Shown piece after piece: positions 6,330 to 15,900 of a DNA stretch of 29,417 nucleotides. Source of the DNA: CAZMXI01 sp964570205 (GTDB lineage: Bacteria; Planctomycetota; Phycisphaerae; Tepidisphaerales; Tepidisphaeraceae). Positions within the stretch are counted from its first letter, which is position 1. Every line of letters starts with the position of its first letter. The notes beneath the pieces were generated by a model. That model was not told the origin of the DNA and did no database searches. It saw only the letters and a program-made list of their open reading frames with translations. The translations under genes were made by a program, and so were the position numbers. The DNA lies in NCBI GenBank assembly GCA_964570205.1, contig CAZMXI010000044.1, forward strand, positions 1-29,417. Direction: 5' to 3'.

Positions 6330-6381
6330 GGTTCTGGGTTTCGGGTCTCTCACCAGATTTGGAGACCCGAAACCCGGAACT
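6330..6381. repeat. Long imperfect inverted repeat in the ardA leader
   Basis: Arms 6330-6349 and 6362-6381 match at 17 of 20 positions, including an uninterrupted 14-bp core (GGGTTTCGGGTCTC and its complement), around a 12-base loop. It ends 15 bases upstream of the ardA ATG and would fold in the ardA 5' leader next to the ribosome binding site. ArdA expression is often tied to single-stranded DNA entry; a hairpin promoter active in single strands (as ssi3/Frpo in F-like plasmids) is one possibility. It may instead be a dispersed palindromic repeat. Confidence 0.6.
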
Positions 6382-6685
6382 GGAGGACTCAAGAGCGCAG
6401 GGGCTGCAACGCGAGGCCGGGCGTATTGCACGGCGCCTGACGGGCGAAGCCTGGCAAAGCAGTGCATCGCCTTCGGCCGGAATAAGTGCAACATCCCAAA
6501 GCTCGTGCGGAAGGCAGAGCATCTATGGACACGGCCGTATGCCGCAGAGTCAATCCGTTCTGAGCCTCGGATGACTCGAATATCGTCCGGCTGGGCGAGT
6601 TGCAGAATTGCGCCAAGATGCATCTGAGCGGCGAAAGCTCGATGGAAACTTGCGCCAAGCTGGTAGGCGCACCGTGCCGAATGGG

Positions 6686-6691
6686 TATACT
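6686..6691 (+). promoter_or_regulatory. Possible -10 element of ietA
   Basis: TATACT, 12 bases before the ATG at 6704, with no good -35 at 16-18 bases. No Shine-Dalgarno is seen. The transcript would start near 6698, giving a near-leaderless message. Confidence 0.35.
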
Positions 6692-6703
6692 CGCCGCCCA
6701 GTT

Positions 6704-7690
6704 ATGGCGCGATCCGACCTTCTTCAAGCTCTTGTCGTCTCGGGTGCCACAGGCGACGGCCAGCGATTCCGCCGCACTGTGGAGGCAATCATTGCCGAAG
6801 AGCGGTCAAAGCAACACCATGTCCTTGCCGATCAACTGGCCCAGGCAATTCAACAGGCTTCGCCCGTCGCCCTTGTTCCCTCGCCGACCAACGGTGCGAC
6901 GCGGGTTGACGAGTGGATTCTCCAGGTCTCCCCTCACCGAAGGCTTGAGGATCTCCTTCTGGACGACGAGGTAGCGTCGGCATGCCGTGAACTTGTGGAA
7001 GAGCACCACAGGGCCGACATTCTCCGCAGCCACAATCTTGAGCCACGCCACCGGGTGCTGCTGACGGGTCCGCCGGGCAACGGAAAAACGTCGTTGGCAG
7101 AGGTCATCGCCGCGATGCTTGCTGTGCCGCTGTTCGTGCTTAGGTATGACGGGGTCATTGGCAGCTACTTGGGTGAAACCGCCAGTCGCCTTCGCCGCGT
7201 GTTCGATTTTGTTCGTACACGTCCCTGTGTCTTCTTCCTCGACGAATTCGATACGATCGGAAAAGAGCGCGGTGACGTTCACGAAACGGGGGAGATCAAG
7301 CGGGTCGTCAGTTCACTCCTGCTACAGGTGGATGCGATCCCCTCGTACGTGGTTCTGGTGACCGCCACCAACCACCCAGAACTGCTTGACCGTGCTGTCT
7401 GGCGAAGATTTCAAATCCGGCTCGATCTTCCGAAACCAACGCGCCGACAAGTTGAGCAGTGGGCCGATCTGACGCAGAAGCGGCTTGGATTCAGCTTCGA
7501 GTACAGCGGACGGCGTCTTGCTGATTCGCTGCATGGGGCCAGTTACGCCGAGTTGGAGGAGTTTTCGCTGCAGGTGGCCCGACGGCGAGTGCTGTCCATG
7601 CCGGCACCGGACATCCGCAGCATTGTTCAGTCGGCGCTGAAGCGGTGGCGCCTTCAACTATCGCAGAGCAAATCACAAGGTGCGGATTGA
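6704..7690 (+). CDS. ietA: IetA-like AAA+ ATPase of an IetAS defence pair
   Basis: A 328-residue AAA+ ATPase. Walker A GPPGNGKT at 122-129, Walker B CVFFLDEFD with Asp180-Glu181, sensor-1 Asn223 in VTATNHPE, and candidate arginine fingers around Arg230-Arg235 (DRAVWRRF). The N-terminal ~100 residues are helical and form the family-specific part. I take ATG 6704 (MARSDLLQAL): the frame opens earlier, at 6608, but that stretch contains the upstream direct repeats and promoter. Its stop overlaps the start of the protease gene (TGATG), so translation is coupled. ATPase plus subtilisin-like protease is the IetAS arrangement, described as a plasmid incompatibility/exclusion toxin-antitoxin pair and later shown to give phage defence. 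The ATPase probably senses a trigger and controls or feeds the protease; that mechanism is inferred. Confidence 0.88.
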   Translation: MARSDLLQALVVSGATGDGQRFRRTVEAIIAEERSKQHHVLADQLAQAIQQASPVALVPSPTNGATRVDEWILQVSPHRRLEDLLLDDEVASACRELVEEHHRADILRSHNLEPRHRVLLTGPPGNGKTSLAEVIAAMLAVPLFVLRYDGVIGSYLGETASRLRRVFDFVRTRPCVFFLDEFDTIGKERGDVHETGEIKRVVSSLLLQVDAIPSYVVLVTATNHPELLDRAVWRRFQIRLDLPKPTRRQVEQWADLTQKRLGFSFEYSGRRLADSLHGASYAELEEFSLQVARRRVLSMPAPDIRSIVQSALKRWRLQLSQSKSQGAD

Positions 7691-10287
7691 TGCCGGAACG
7701 GCCACTTCTCATCCTCGGACAGGCCACGCAGGCGAATCGCGACGCTGGTCGACAAAATCCGGGCAGACCCATTCTTTTCCCCGGAGCGGGGCGACAAGGG
7801 GCTCGATTGACACCGCGATTGCAGGCCTTGCAGGACAGTCTCCACGCACGTTCCGCCCGATTGCAGGCGGGGGCTGGCGGGGCGAATGTCGAGCAGGTGG
7901 TGGTCTTCGAGACGGTGGGCACCGTCGAGAACTTCCTCAAGGCGGTCAGGCGAGTGGAGGGGCTGGAGTGGCTGGCGGAGCTCGACGAACCGGAGATCAC
8001 GCCCGATGAAGATTTCCACTTCTCGCGTGCGGCAGAAGCGGCTAAGCCCCTGGCGGGCACGCTCTATCTGGTGATGGAAAACGCCCAGGGCATGCAGCAG
8101 TTGCTCAACCTCTGGCATCGGTATCAGGCGGACGAAAGCCAGAAGTTTGACCGTGGGCTGGCACCCATCAAGAACCTGTTCAAACAGCTTCGTGATGTGC
8201 GACGGTGGGACGCGACGGACCGGGTACGCGAGACCGGGATTGCCCAGAACTGGAGAGAGCAGATTCAGTTGGGCCGCCAAGCCATCCGATTCGAGGCGGA
8301 CCTGTGGTTCCGGGAGAATCAAGCCGCGAGGTCTGCGGCGTACGCCGCGTTCAGCCAGGCGGTCACGCAGGCGGGCGGCCAGTGCATCACGCAGGCGGCC
8401 ATCCCGGAGATCCGGTATCACGGCGTGCTGGTGGAGTTGCCGCACGCGCCGGTGCAGGAGGTGCTCGGCAGGCTGGAGAGCCTGCTGCAGTTGCCGGAAA
8501 CGAATTTCATCCGTGCCGAAGAGGTCATGTTCTTCCGGCCAACGCCCCAGTGCTCCATTCCAGTCGCCGCGGACGCGACGGATTTGCCGGTGGGGCCGCC
8601 GACGCCGTCCGCGGCCTCGGTTCCTGCCGTCGAATCCCCGATCGTCGCTCTGCTGGATGGGTTGCCCCTTGCCAATCACACGTTGCTGGCCGGCCGACTC
8701 ATTGTCGATGACCCTGACGACTGGGAACAGAGCTATCTGGCTGAGCATCGGCAGCACGGCACGGCAATGGCATCGCTGATCCTCCATGGTGACCTGAACG
8801 CAAACGGTCATCCGCTCTCCCGCCCGATCTACGTTCGGCCGGTGCTGAAATCGATCGCCCGCTACGGCGAGTGGCACGAAGAGACGCCGGATCGTGTGCT
8901 TCCGATCGATCTGACCTATCGCGTTTTCCGTCGCATGTTCGAGGGCGAAGCCGGGCTGCCGCCTGTTGCACCGACGGTGCGAATCATCAACTTCTCGATT
9001 GGCGACAGATCACGGCCCTTCGTCCACGAACTGAGCCCATGGGCGAGGCTCTTCGATTGGGCATCCTGGCGCTACAACGTCCTGATCAACATGAGTTGCG
9101 GGAATCAGCCCGAGTTGTCGGTGCCCTTCACGCTACAGCAGTTCACCGGCCAGACGCCGGCCGAGCGGTCGACACATGTGTTCCGGTGGATTCTGAACAA
9201 CTCCCGGCACCGGCGGCTTCTGTCGCCCGGCGAGTCGATGAACAGCCTCTGCGTGGGCGCGACCCATGAAGACAGCACGCCGGCCTTTCCCATGGGCTAC
9301 CGCTGTGATCCCTGCGACACTGGCCTTCCCAGCCCCTTGAATGCGCTGGGCGCGGGCTATCGTCGGGCGGTCAAACCGGACATCGTGCTGCCCGGCGGAA
9401 GACAACTCGTGAGCCCGTCCGTCCAGAGCAGCGAGCTCCGCTTGGATGTTCTGCCGTTCACGGTCGCTCCGGGGCAACTCGTGGCCATGCCGGGACCGGC
9501 GGGCACCGTGGACGGTCGCGGCAACGTGCGCGGCTCCAGCAACTCGACGGCCTTGGCCACACGGGCGGCCGCGCATCTCCATGATGTGCTGACGGAACTG
9601 CGATTGGAGAATGGGACGGCAGAACTTCCCGACGCATGCACGGCCGTGCTCCTCAAGACGCTGCTGGTGCATGGCGCAGTCTGGCCGCAGTCGTGGGAAC
9701 GCCTCCGATCGCTGCTGTCTGCCGATGCGACCGAGGCGGAGTTTCGCAAGCTGAGGATGCAGCTTGGCGGTTATGGCCGGCTGGACGTTGAACGCGTGCT
9801 GCAATGCACGGAGCAGCGGGCCACCATGCTGGGCTGCGGCGTGCTGGAGCCCGAGCAAGGGCACATCTATCGGATTCCCCTGCCGCCCTGTTTTAACGCC
9901 AGCACCGAATGGCGCCGCCTGGCGGTCACGCTTGCGTGGCTGACGCCTCTGAACCATCGTCACCGGAAATACCGTGGCGTGGTGCTGTGGTTCGAACCAC
10001 CGACCACGGCGTTACAGGTTTCCAGGTCCGCCGCCGACCACAATGCCGTGCGACGCGGGACGGTGCAGCACGAAATCCTTGAGGGGACACGCGCCGTGGT
10101 CGTCGGTGACGGGGATGCCTTGGAGATCAAGGTCAATTGCCGTGAGGATGCGGGCGGCGACGGACCGCTTGCGGTCCGATACGGCTTGGCAGTCACCCTG
10201 GAGGCGGCGGTCACGTCACGCTTGCCCGTGTATGAGCAGATCCGCCAGCGCATCCGGCCAGTTGTCCGTGTGCAGGCTGGTGTGTAG
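7690..10287 (+). CDS. ietS: IetS-like subtilisin-family (S8) serine protease
   Basis: An 865-residue protease with the S8 catalytic triad in order: Asp323 (ALLDGLP), His356 (RQHGTAMAS), Ser619 (SSNSTALAT). Residues 1-300 form a large non-catalytic N-terminal region, typical for defence-associated subtilases; about 700-865 is a beta-rich C-terminal domain. No signal peptide is seen, so it should act in the cytoplasm, unlike secreted subtilisins. The start is ATG 7690, overlapping the ATPase stop; an in-frame ATG at 7645 would overlap the ATPase by 46 bases. As effector of the IetAS pair it probably cleaves host or phage proteins after activation, giving abortive infection. Substrate unknown. 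It converges on parB, with the terminator between. Confidence 0.9.
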   Translation: MPERPLLILGQATQANRDAGRQNPGRPILFPGAGRQGARLTPRLQALQDSLHARSARLQAGAGGANVEQVVVFETVGTVENFLKAVRRVEGLEWLAELDEPEITPDEDFHFSRAAEAAKPLAGTLYLVMENAQGMQQLLNLWHRYQADESQKFDRGLAPIKNLFKQLRDVRRWDATDRVRETGIAQNWREQIQLGRQAIRFEADLWFRENQAARSAAYAAFSQAVTQAGGQCITQAAIPEIRYHGVLVELPHAPVQEVLGRLESLLQLPETNFIRAEEVMFFRPTPQCSIPVAADATDLPVGPPTPSAASVPAVESPIVALLDGLPLANHTLLAGRLIVDDPDDWEQSYLAEHRQHGTAMASLILHGDLNANGHPLSRPIYVRPVLKSIARYGEWHEETPDRVLPIDLTYRVFRRMFEGEAGLPPVAPTVRIINFSIGDRSRPFVHELSPWARLFDWASWRYNVLINMSCGNQPELSVPFTLQQFTGQTPAERSTHVFRWILNNSRHRRLLSPGESMNSLCVGATHEDSTPAFPMGYRCDPCDTGLPSPLNALGAGYRRAVKPDIVLPGGRQLVSPSVQSSELRLDVLPFTVAPGQLVAMPGPAGTVDGRGNVRGSSNSTALATRAAAHLHDVLTELRLENGTAELPDACTAVLLKTLLVHGAVWPQSWERLRSLLSADATEAEFRKLRMQLGGYGRLDVERVLQCTEQRATMLGCGVLEPEQGHIYRIPLPPCFNASTEWRRLAVTLAWLTPLNHRHRKYRGVVLWFEPPTTALQVSRSAADHNAVRRGTVQHEILEGTRAVVVGDGDALEIKVNCREDAGGDGPLAVRYGLAVTLEAAVTSRLPVYEQIRQRIRPVVRVQAGV

Positions 10288-10305
10288 CCGGGCAGTTGCC
10301 GCGGC

Positions 10306-10347
10306 CCGAAAACGCAAGTGCCCCGTGCGCTTGCACGCACGAGGCAC
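10306..10347 (-). terminator. Intrinsic terminator of the parB-like gene
   Basis: A 12-bp stem (one wobble) between 10318-10329 and 10336-10347 with a six-base loop. On the minus strand it is followed by TTGCGTTTT. It lies 24 bases after the parB-like stop. On the plus strand no T run follows, so it would serve ietS poorly. Confidence 0.75.
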
Positions 10348-10371
10348 CTGCTTCGAGGAAGCTACTCTCGC

Positions 10372-12252
10372 TCATGCGGCCTTTTCCTGAGCCGTGTCAG
10401 TGGCTTCCGCCGGTTTCCGCAAATTCGCGGGAAGCCAGGCGTTGAGCTTGTCGGCCAGGGCCTTGTCATCCATGCGGCCCCCGGCGGCGTCGGCGAAGAG
10501 CTTGTCGAGCGACTCGACCAACTCGCTCTTCTTCTTCCGCTCGGCGGCGGAGCGGAAGACCGGGCCGCGAATCTCGCCAATCAGGTGGGCCAGTTGCACC
10601 TTCTGAAAGCCCTTGAGCCACGCCGCCTCCGGCCGCCAGCAGCGGCGGATGTCCACGGCCAGTTCCTTGGCCAGCCGGGCAATCAGCGGCGTGACACGGG
10701 ACGGGTGGGCGGTGAGCAATTCCACCGTCAACACGCCAATCAGGGCGTCCAGCTTGTCCTCCGACAGGGCCAGCAGGCGCTCATACGCCTCATCATCCGA
10801 CAAGGAATGATCGGCGGCGAAGGGATCCAGTTCCGCCCGCCGCTGCCGCAAGTCATCCAGAGCGGGCGAGTGGAACCCCTCGGAATTGCCGGCGTGCAAC
10901 GTGGTGCCGTTGGCATCGCGGCGTATGGCCAGGGCCTCGGTTCGCACCTTGTCATGGAGGACAAGGACCAGCAACCGCTTGCGGACCAGCGTGTTGCCGA
11001 GTGCGGCCTGACGCACGGCCAGGGCCTGATGGGCAAAGGTGGCTGCTGTCTGACCGTCGCTGAGATTGTCGGATGTCGGGGCCGGGGGAACGGGGGCCGG
11101 CCCGACGCCATCCCCGCCGTCTGCGGGCATGCCGGCCTGCGGCCGGTGCCGGGGGATGCGGTATTCCCGCCGCACCCGGCCATCCGGGTCGATGATCAGG
11201 AACACCGTGCCCACGGCCTTGGTTTCCTCGGCATAGCTGACGGGGGCATTCTCGGTCAATTCCTTCTCACGGGAATCCAGTTCCTCCAGCTTCCGCTCAA
11301 TCCGCTCGCGGAGGGCATCATCCTCCTCGCCCGCTTCCTCGAACATCCCCTCCAACTTCTGCCGCCGCTGAGCGAGTCTCGCCAGCTTCTTGGTCACCTG
11401 CTCATCGTAGACCGGCTCCGGCTCGGCCATGGTCCACAGCCGGTCCTGAATGTCCGCCTGCGGGCCAATGACCACTTCGGACCAGCCTTCCTCGATCAGG
11501 CCCTCCCGCTCGCGGATCAGGGCCTCCGCCTGGGCCTGCATGAAGGCCGACCGTTCCACCAGCACCCGCTGGCTGAACAAGTCACGGCTGACGGCAGGCT
11601 CCGTCAGTGCGTTCACGTCGAACAAGGCGTGGCTGGCGTCCATCCAGGCGTTGTTGACGATATTGCGGACCTGCTCGGCGTGGCGGGGCTTGCCGCCGGT
11701 TTCCCGCCAGATTTCCTCCTGGCGCTCGTCCGGGACGGCCGCGAACGCCTCGGCGGTGGCGGTATCGATCTCCCCCTGGCGGTAGGCCACTTTCACGATG
11801 TCCGTGAGAGTGGCAAGCTTCATCCGCTGGCGGACATACCGCTCATTGACGCCGAACTCGGCGGCGATGGCGGCGACACCCTTGGCATCCTCGCGGGCCA
11901 GCTTGGCGAAGGATTCGGCTTCGTCCAGGGGGTGCATGCCCTCGCGGGCGAAGTTCTCGGCCAGGCTCATGGCGTCGGCCGTCAGGTCGTCCACGGCCCG
12001 GACCTCACAGGGAATTTTGGGGTTGCCATCCCCCCGGTGGATCTCCCGCAGGGCCACCAGCCGCCGATTCCCGGCGATGATGGAATACGTCTTGTCGGCC
12101 GACTCGCCCACGGGCCGGACCACCAGAGGTTCCAGCAGGCCATGGGCACGGATGGACGCCACCAGCCGGCGATGGGCCTCCCGCTCGGGCTTCACCCGGC
12201 GGGGGTTTCGGCGGCTGGCCACCAACTGCGACAACGGAACGGTAACACGCAT
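10372..12252 (-). CDS. ParB/RepB/Spo0J-family protein, large
   Basis: A 626-residue protein. The N-terminal ~100 residues are a ParB/sulfiredoxin-like nucleotide-binding domain: PLSQLVASRRNPR, then IRAHGLLEPLVVRP, then IIAGNRRLVAL with the GNRR CTP-binding motif at 61-64. A helix-turn-helix follows at about 130-152 (AIAAEFGVNERYVRQRMKLA). A Glu/Lys-rich coiled-coil lies near 310-345, a Pro/Gly-rich linker near 385-405, and a long C-terminal domain of unknown role completes it. Typical chromosomal ParB proteins have about 280-300 residues, so this is the large type found on integrative elements and plasmids. There is no parA gene beside it, so classical partition is doubtful; transcriptional or element-maintenance roles are likely. 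AGGAGG lies 5 bases before the ATG. Confidence 0.88.
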   Translation of the reverse strand: MRVTVPLSQLVASRRNPRRVKPEREAHRRLVASIRAHGLLEPLVVRPVGESADKTYSIIAGNRRLVALREIHRGDGNPKIPCEVRAVDDLTADAMSLAENFAREGMHPLDEAESFAKLAREDAKGVAAIAAEFGVNERYVRQRMKLATLTDIVKVAYRQGEIDTATAEAFAAVPDERQEEIWRETGGKPRHAEQVRNIVNNAWMDASHALFDVNALTEPAVSRDLFSQRVLVERSAFMQAQAEALIREREGLIEEGWSEVVIGPQADIQDRLWTMAEPEPVYDEQVTKKLARLAQRRQKLEGMFEEAGEEDDALRERIERKLEELDSREKELTENAPVSYAEETKAVGTVFLIIDPDGRVRREYRIPRHRPQAGMPADGGDGVGPAPVPPAPTSDNLSDGQTAATFAHQALAVRQAALGNTLVRKRLLVLVLHDKVRTEALAIRRDANGTTLHAGNSEGFHSPALDDLRQRRAELDPFAADHSLSDDEAYERLLALSEDKLDALIGVLTVELLTAHPSRVTPLIARLAKELAVDIRRCWRPEAAWLKGFQKVQLAHLIGEIRGPVFRSAAERKKKSELVESLDKLFADAAGGRMDDKALADKLNAWLPANLRKPAEATDTAQEKAA

Positions 12253-12259
12253 ACAGACC

Positions 12260-12276
12260 TCCTCGAAAATAGAGGA
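12260..12276 (-). promoter_or_regulatory. Hairpin overlapping the parB-like ribosome binding site
   Basis: TCCTC (12260-12264) and GAGGA (12272-12276) with a 7-base loop. On the minus strand the 3' arm includes part of the AGGAGG (12258-12263) used by the parB-like gene. It could modulate translation initiation. The stem is only 5 bp. Confidence 0.35.
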
Positions 12277-12318
12277 CTTGGCGGCTTCCGGGTCCAGACC
12301 ACACCGGCCCAGCGTTTT

Positions 12319-12364
12319 TTTCCCGGCCGCCGCTCTCGCAAGAGAGCTGGCGGCGGCCGGGAAA
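12319..12364. repeat. 15-bp inverted repeat upstream of the parB-like gene
   Basis: Perfect arms 12319-12333 and 12350-12364 (TTTCCCGGCCGCCGC and complement), with an inner TCTC/GAGA stem capped by GCAA and a four-base bulge. A seven-T run overlaps the left arm on the plus strand. It lies 67 bases upstream of the parB-like start. It is wrongly placed and oriented to be a terminator for either flanking gene. It may be a leader structure or a ParB binding site. Confidence 0.55.
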
Positions 12365-12956
12365 GAACCCCCGGCGGCACCCCGTGGAGGCGCCGGGAGC
12401 GAGCGGGGAGTGACGGGCTGAAGCGGAGCGCCGCCTGCGCGGCGGCCGAAGGCATTTCATCGGCGGCGCGCAGCGCTCGGCACGACAAGAGCGAGCGACC
12501 AAGCCGGAGCGGGGTGTCGCCGGGCGGCTCGCACCGCGGCAAAGCCGCCGTTGGGCAGACAGAAGTGTCGGTACGAGAATGCGATGCGATAGCTGGAGGA
12601 GTTGAAGGCGGGTCCCTTGTTGCGATCATTCATTTTTTTTGTCGCCACTGTCCAGGTGTCGTCAGTGAGGCCTGCTACACGGATGTTGTTATCTGGCGCG
12701 GATGGCATGCCGTGGAGGTGGCAACACCGCACGGCTCGAAGCAGCCGCTGTCGGCGCGAGTAGGCGGCTGTAAGGCATGGCACGGTTGAGATGATGTGCC
12801 TGCGTTCGTGGTTTTTCGTTCTGGCGGTGCCCGGTTGTCTGGCTTCGTAGACCGCAGACGGTACACTCTTAGTGATTGTCCGGCCGTGGGTTGCGGCCTT
12901 CGCGACATCTGGGGAGTGCGGCACTTCCCCACGATGTGAGCTCGAAAGCAGAAATC

Positions 12957-15900
12957 ATGGGTAAACAGGCAGCAGACAAACTGGCCACAGCGACGCCCTC
13001 GGCACCCGACGCGCGGATTCCGCGGGTGGGTATGCTGGCGGTGGTTCGCAATCGCCGGGCGATTATCAGCGAAGTGCGCCCCTTCGGCAGCCAGGACGGC
13101 ATGCAGCAGAACCTGGTACGGCTGGAGTACAAGGATGACGCCCGTCCCGAAGTTGATGAGGTGATCTGGGAACTGGAACCTTCGCCGCAGCTCCTGCAGC
13201 CGGGCGAGTTGCCGTCCGCCCGGAACAACCCCATGCCAGCCGATGACTTTGACGCCCTGGTCCGGGCGGCTCGCTGGAGTGCGATTCGGCCATTTGTCGA
13301 TCCCGACGGCGAAGGCCCCATCAGCCGTTTGCCCATCTCCGCTCCCTTTCATGGCGCTGTTGAAGTGGACGATTTTCAGCTTGTGCCGCTGCTCAAGGCT
13401 CTGCGTATGCCGCGGGTCAGTCTGCTGATTGCCGATGATGTCGGCCTGGGCAAGACCATTGAAACCGGGCTGATCGCCAGCGAATTGCTCATCCGCCGCC
13501 GGGTTAACCGCATTCTGATCCTCACGCCCGCTTCACTGCGGCTGCAATGGCGGGATGAAATGTGGTCGAAGTTCGCGATGCCGTTTGACATCATCGACCG
13601 TGACTCGACGTTGAAGCTCCGGCGCACCTTGGGCATTGATTCCAACCCCTGGCGCTGTTCATCTCGCGCGATCGCATCGTATCACTACCTCCGCCAACCG
13701 GATGTCCTGGAACAATTCCTGAGTGCGAGCCGCAGCCCCGAGGGCAGTCCGCACCTTCCCTGGGATCTGCTGATCGTGGATGAAATCCACAACCTCATGC
13801 CCGCTCCTATCGGTGAGGACAGCCAGCTTTGCCAAATGCTCCGCCAGATCGCGCCACTGTTCGAGCATCGGCTCTTTCTCACCGCCACGCCCCACAACGG
13901 CCACACGCGGTCATTCACCGGGCTGCTCGAAATGCTCGACCCGGTTCGGTTCAGCCAGACCGACGAATTGCGCCCCGCTGAGAAAGAGCGTGTGAAGCAG
14001 GTGGTGATCCGCAGGCTCAAACGCGAAATTAACGAACGCACATCGCCGCCGCGATTCTGCTCTCGCAAACCGCCACAGGCGTTGGTTCTGAACCTATCTG
14101 ACGCTGAGGTGCGCCTGATCGACGCCTATGACGCTTTCCGGGCCAAGGTCAGGTCGGTGGTCGCCCGTTCTTCCAAGCAACGACGCCTGGCTGGCACGTT
14201 TGCCATCGAGATTCTCGGCAAGCGTATGCTCAGCGGGCCGATGACGTTCCTGGAGTCCTGGCGACGGTGCAAACAGGGGTTGGCCGAGCAGGAAGCTGCG
14301 CCCGATGCGGAAGTTCTCGCGGCCGAGCGGGCCGTCAACGAAGAGACCGCCGATGACCGCGAAACTCAGCAACGGGAAATCACGGCCGCTGGCGTGGTTG
14401 GCTCGTGGATGAAAGCCATCGCAACCGACATTGCCGGCGAGATTCAGGACATTGACTCGGCCGCAGCCGGCTTGGGCGTGAAACTCGAACAGGGCATCAT
14501 CACTCAAGACCCCAAGACCGACACGCGATTCAAGGCATTGTGCGGGCTGATCGAGTGGCTCATCCGGGACGGTGACAAATGGCGCGAGGACGAACGTCTG
14601 GTCATTTTCACCGAGTACAAGACGACTCTCGACTACCTGCTACGCCGGCTGCGGGACATCTATGCCGACGCCGACCGTTTCCTCTGCCTCTTTGGCGGAA
14701 TGGATGACCTCCAGCGTGAGCAGATCAAGCAGGATTTCAACGACCCGGCCGCGAAAGTTCGCATCCTGCTCGCCACCGACGCCGCCTCCGAAGGCCTCAA
14801 CCTCCAGAGCACGGCTCGCCACCTGCTGCACTACGACTGCCCCTGGAATCCATCTCGCCTGGAACAGCGCAATGGCCGACTTGATCGCCACGGCCAGGCC
14901 CGCGATGTTCAGACATTCCATTTCGCCAGCGAACAGCACGCCGACCTTCAGTTCATGTCGTATCTGATCGGCAAGGTGGACCAGATTCGCGAAGACCTCG
15001 GTGCCACCGGCGACCTGTTCGACGAGGCCACGCACCGGCGGCTCATTCAAGGCGAGGATGTGAAGGTCGTTCAGCAAAGCCTGGACCTGGGCTTGCAGAA
15101 GGTTCAGAAGACAGTCGGCGTCCCGGCCGACAACACCGTGCGCGTCACCACGTCGGCTACCACAGGTGAAGACGAAGCCCTCAAGGGCCTCAAAGCGCTC
15201 GCTGGCGAACTCGACCTCGACGCCGATGCACAGCACGCGACGCTCGACACCGCTCTGTCTGAACGGGTTGGCCGGCCGCAGCTCACTCCGCCCGAAGCCG
15301 ACGGCCGTTTTGAGCTGAAACGCCCCGATCTGCCCAACTGGAAAGACCTGGTGGACGAAACCATCCGCCGCCAGTCGCTCAGCGGCACTCTTGGGCCAAT
15401 CCCTCGGCTCACGTTCAGCCCCGAGCCCTTCCTCTTTCAGGTCGGGCTGCGGCGCGTCTTCCGCCCGCGTGCTGATACGTTGATGCTGCATCTGTCCCAC
15501 CCCATCATGCGCAAGGCCACCGGCAACCTCACCCGGCTTCGGTTCCCTGGCCCGATGGCCGTATCACGATGGACGATCCGTCAAGGGTCCATTCCCCGCG
15601 GTGTTCAGGCGATGCTCATCGTGCATCTGGAAGAACTCGCGGTGAATGAACTCCGCGAAACCTTCCACCACTGGATTCGCACCATCCAGGTTCCGGTTGC
15701 CGCCGGTGCGCTGGGCAAGCCTCTGCCGCACGTCGCGGCGCTGCTCTTGCGTGGAGCCGCTGCGTGTCACGATCCAGCGATGCAGGACAAGGCCCGCGAG
15801 TTGCTCGATGACCTGACGCCCGAATTACAGTCGCTCGTCCATGCCCATCGCAAGCGACTGACCGATGACCTGCGTGAGCAGCTTCAAACCGACGGCAAGA

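Larger units (their letters stand above)
6316..6703. other. Divergent intergenic region between ardA and ietA
   Basis: A non-coding stretch of 388 bases between divergent genes. It holds the ardA leader hairpin (6330-6381), a 10-base direct repeat TTGCGCCAAG at 6608-6617 and 6650-6659 (42 bases apart, about four helical turns) and a promoter-like TATACT at 6686-6691. Nothing else is recognised in 6382-6607. Confidence 0.5.
12253..12956. other. Hairpin-rich 0.7-kb gap between the parB-like gene and the DISARM-like operon
   Basis: No gene is supported here. The half near parB is very GC-rich with repeated GCCGCC/GGCGGC palindromes (12319-12364 and again near 12420-12480), and so likely a structured leader of the minus-strand gene or dispersed palindromic repeats. 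The other half, 12600-12956, has a T8 run at about 12633-12641 and the promoter-like hexamer TACACT shortly before 12876, but no clear -35. It should hold the promoter for the downstream helicase operon. Confidence 0.5.

Noticed and set aside
12319..12364. The hairpin with adjacent T run as a terminator
   Set aside because: The T run precedes the stem on the plus strand and becomes an A run after it on the minus strand, the wrong side for both directions.
10318..12789. An 823-residue plus-strand reading frame
   Set aside because: It is the antisense of the parB-like gene, a by-product of high GC. It has no recognisable motif, and the minus frame carries GNRR, an HTH, a ribosome binding site and a terminator.
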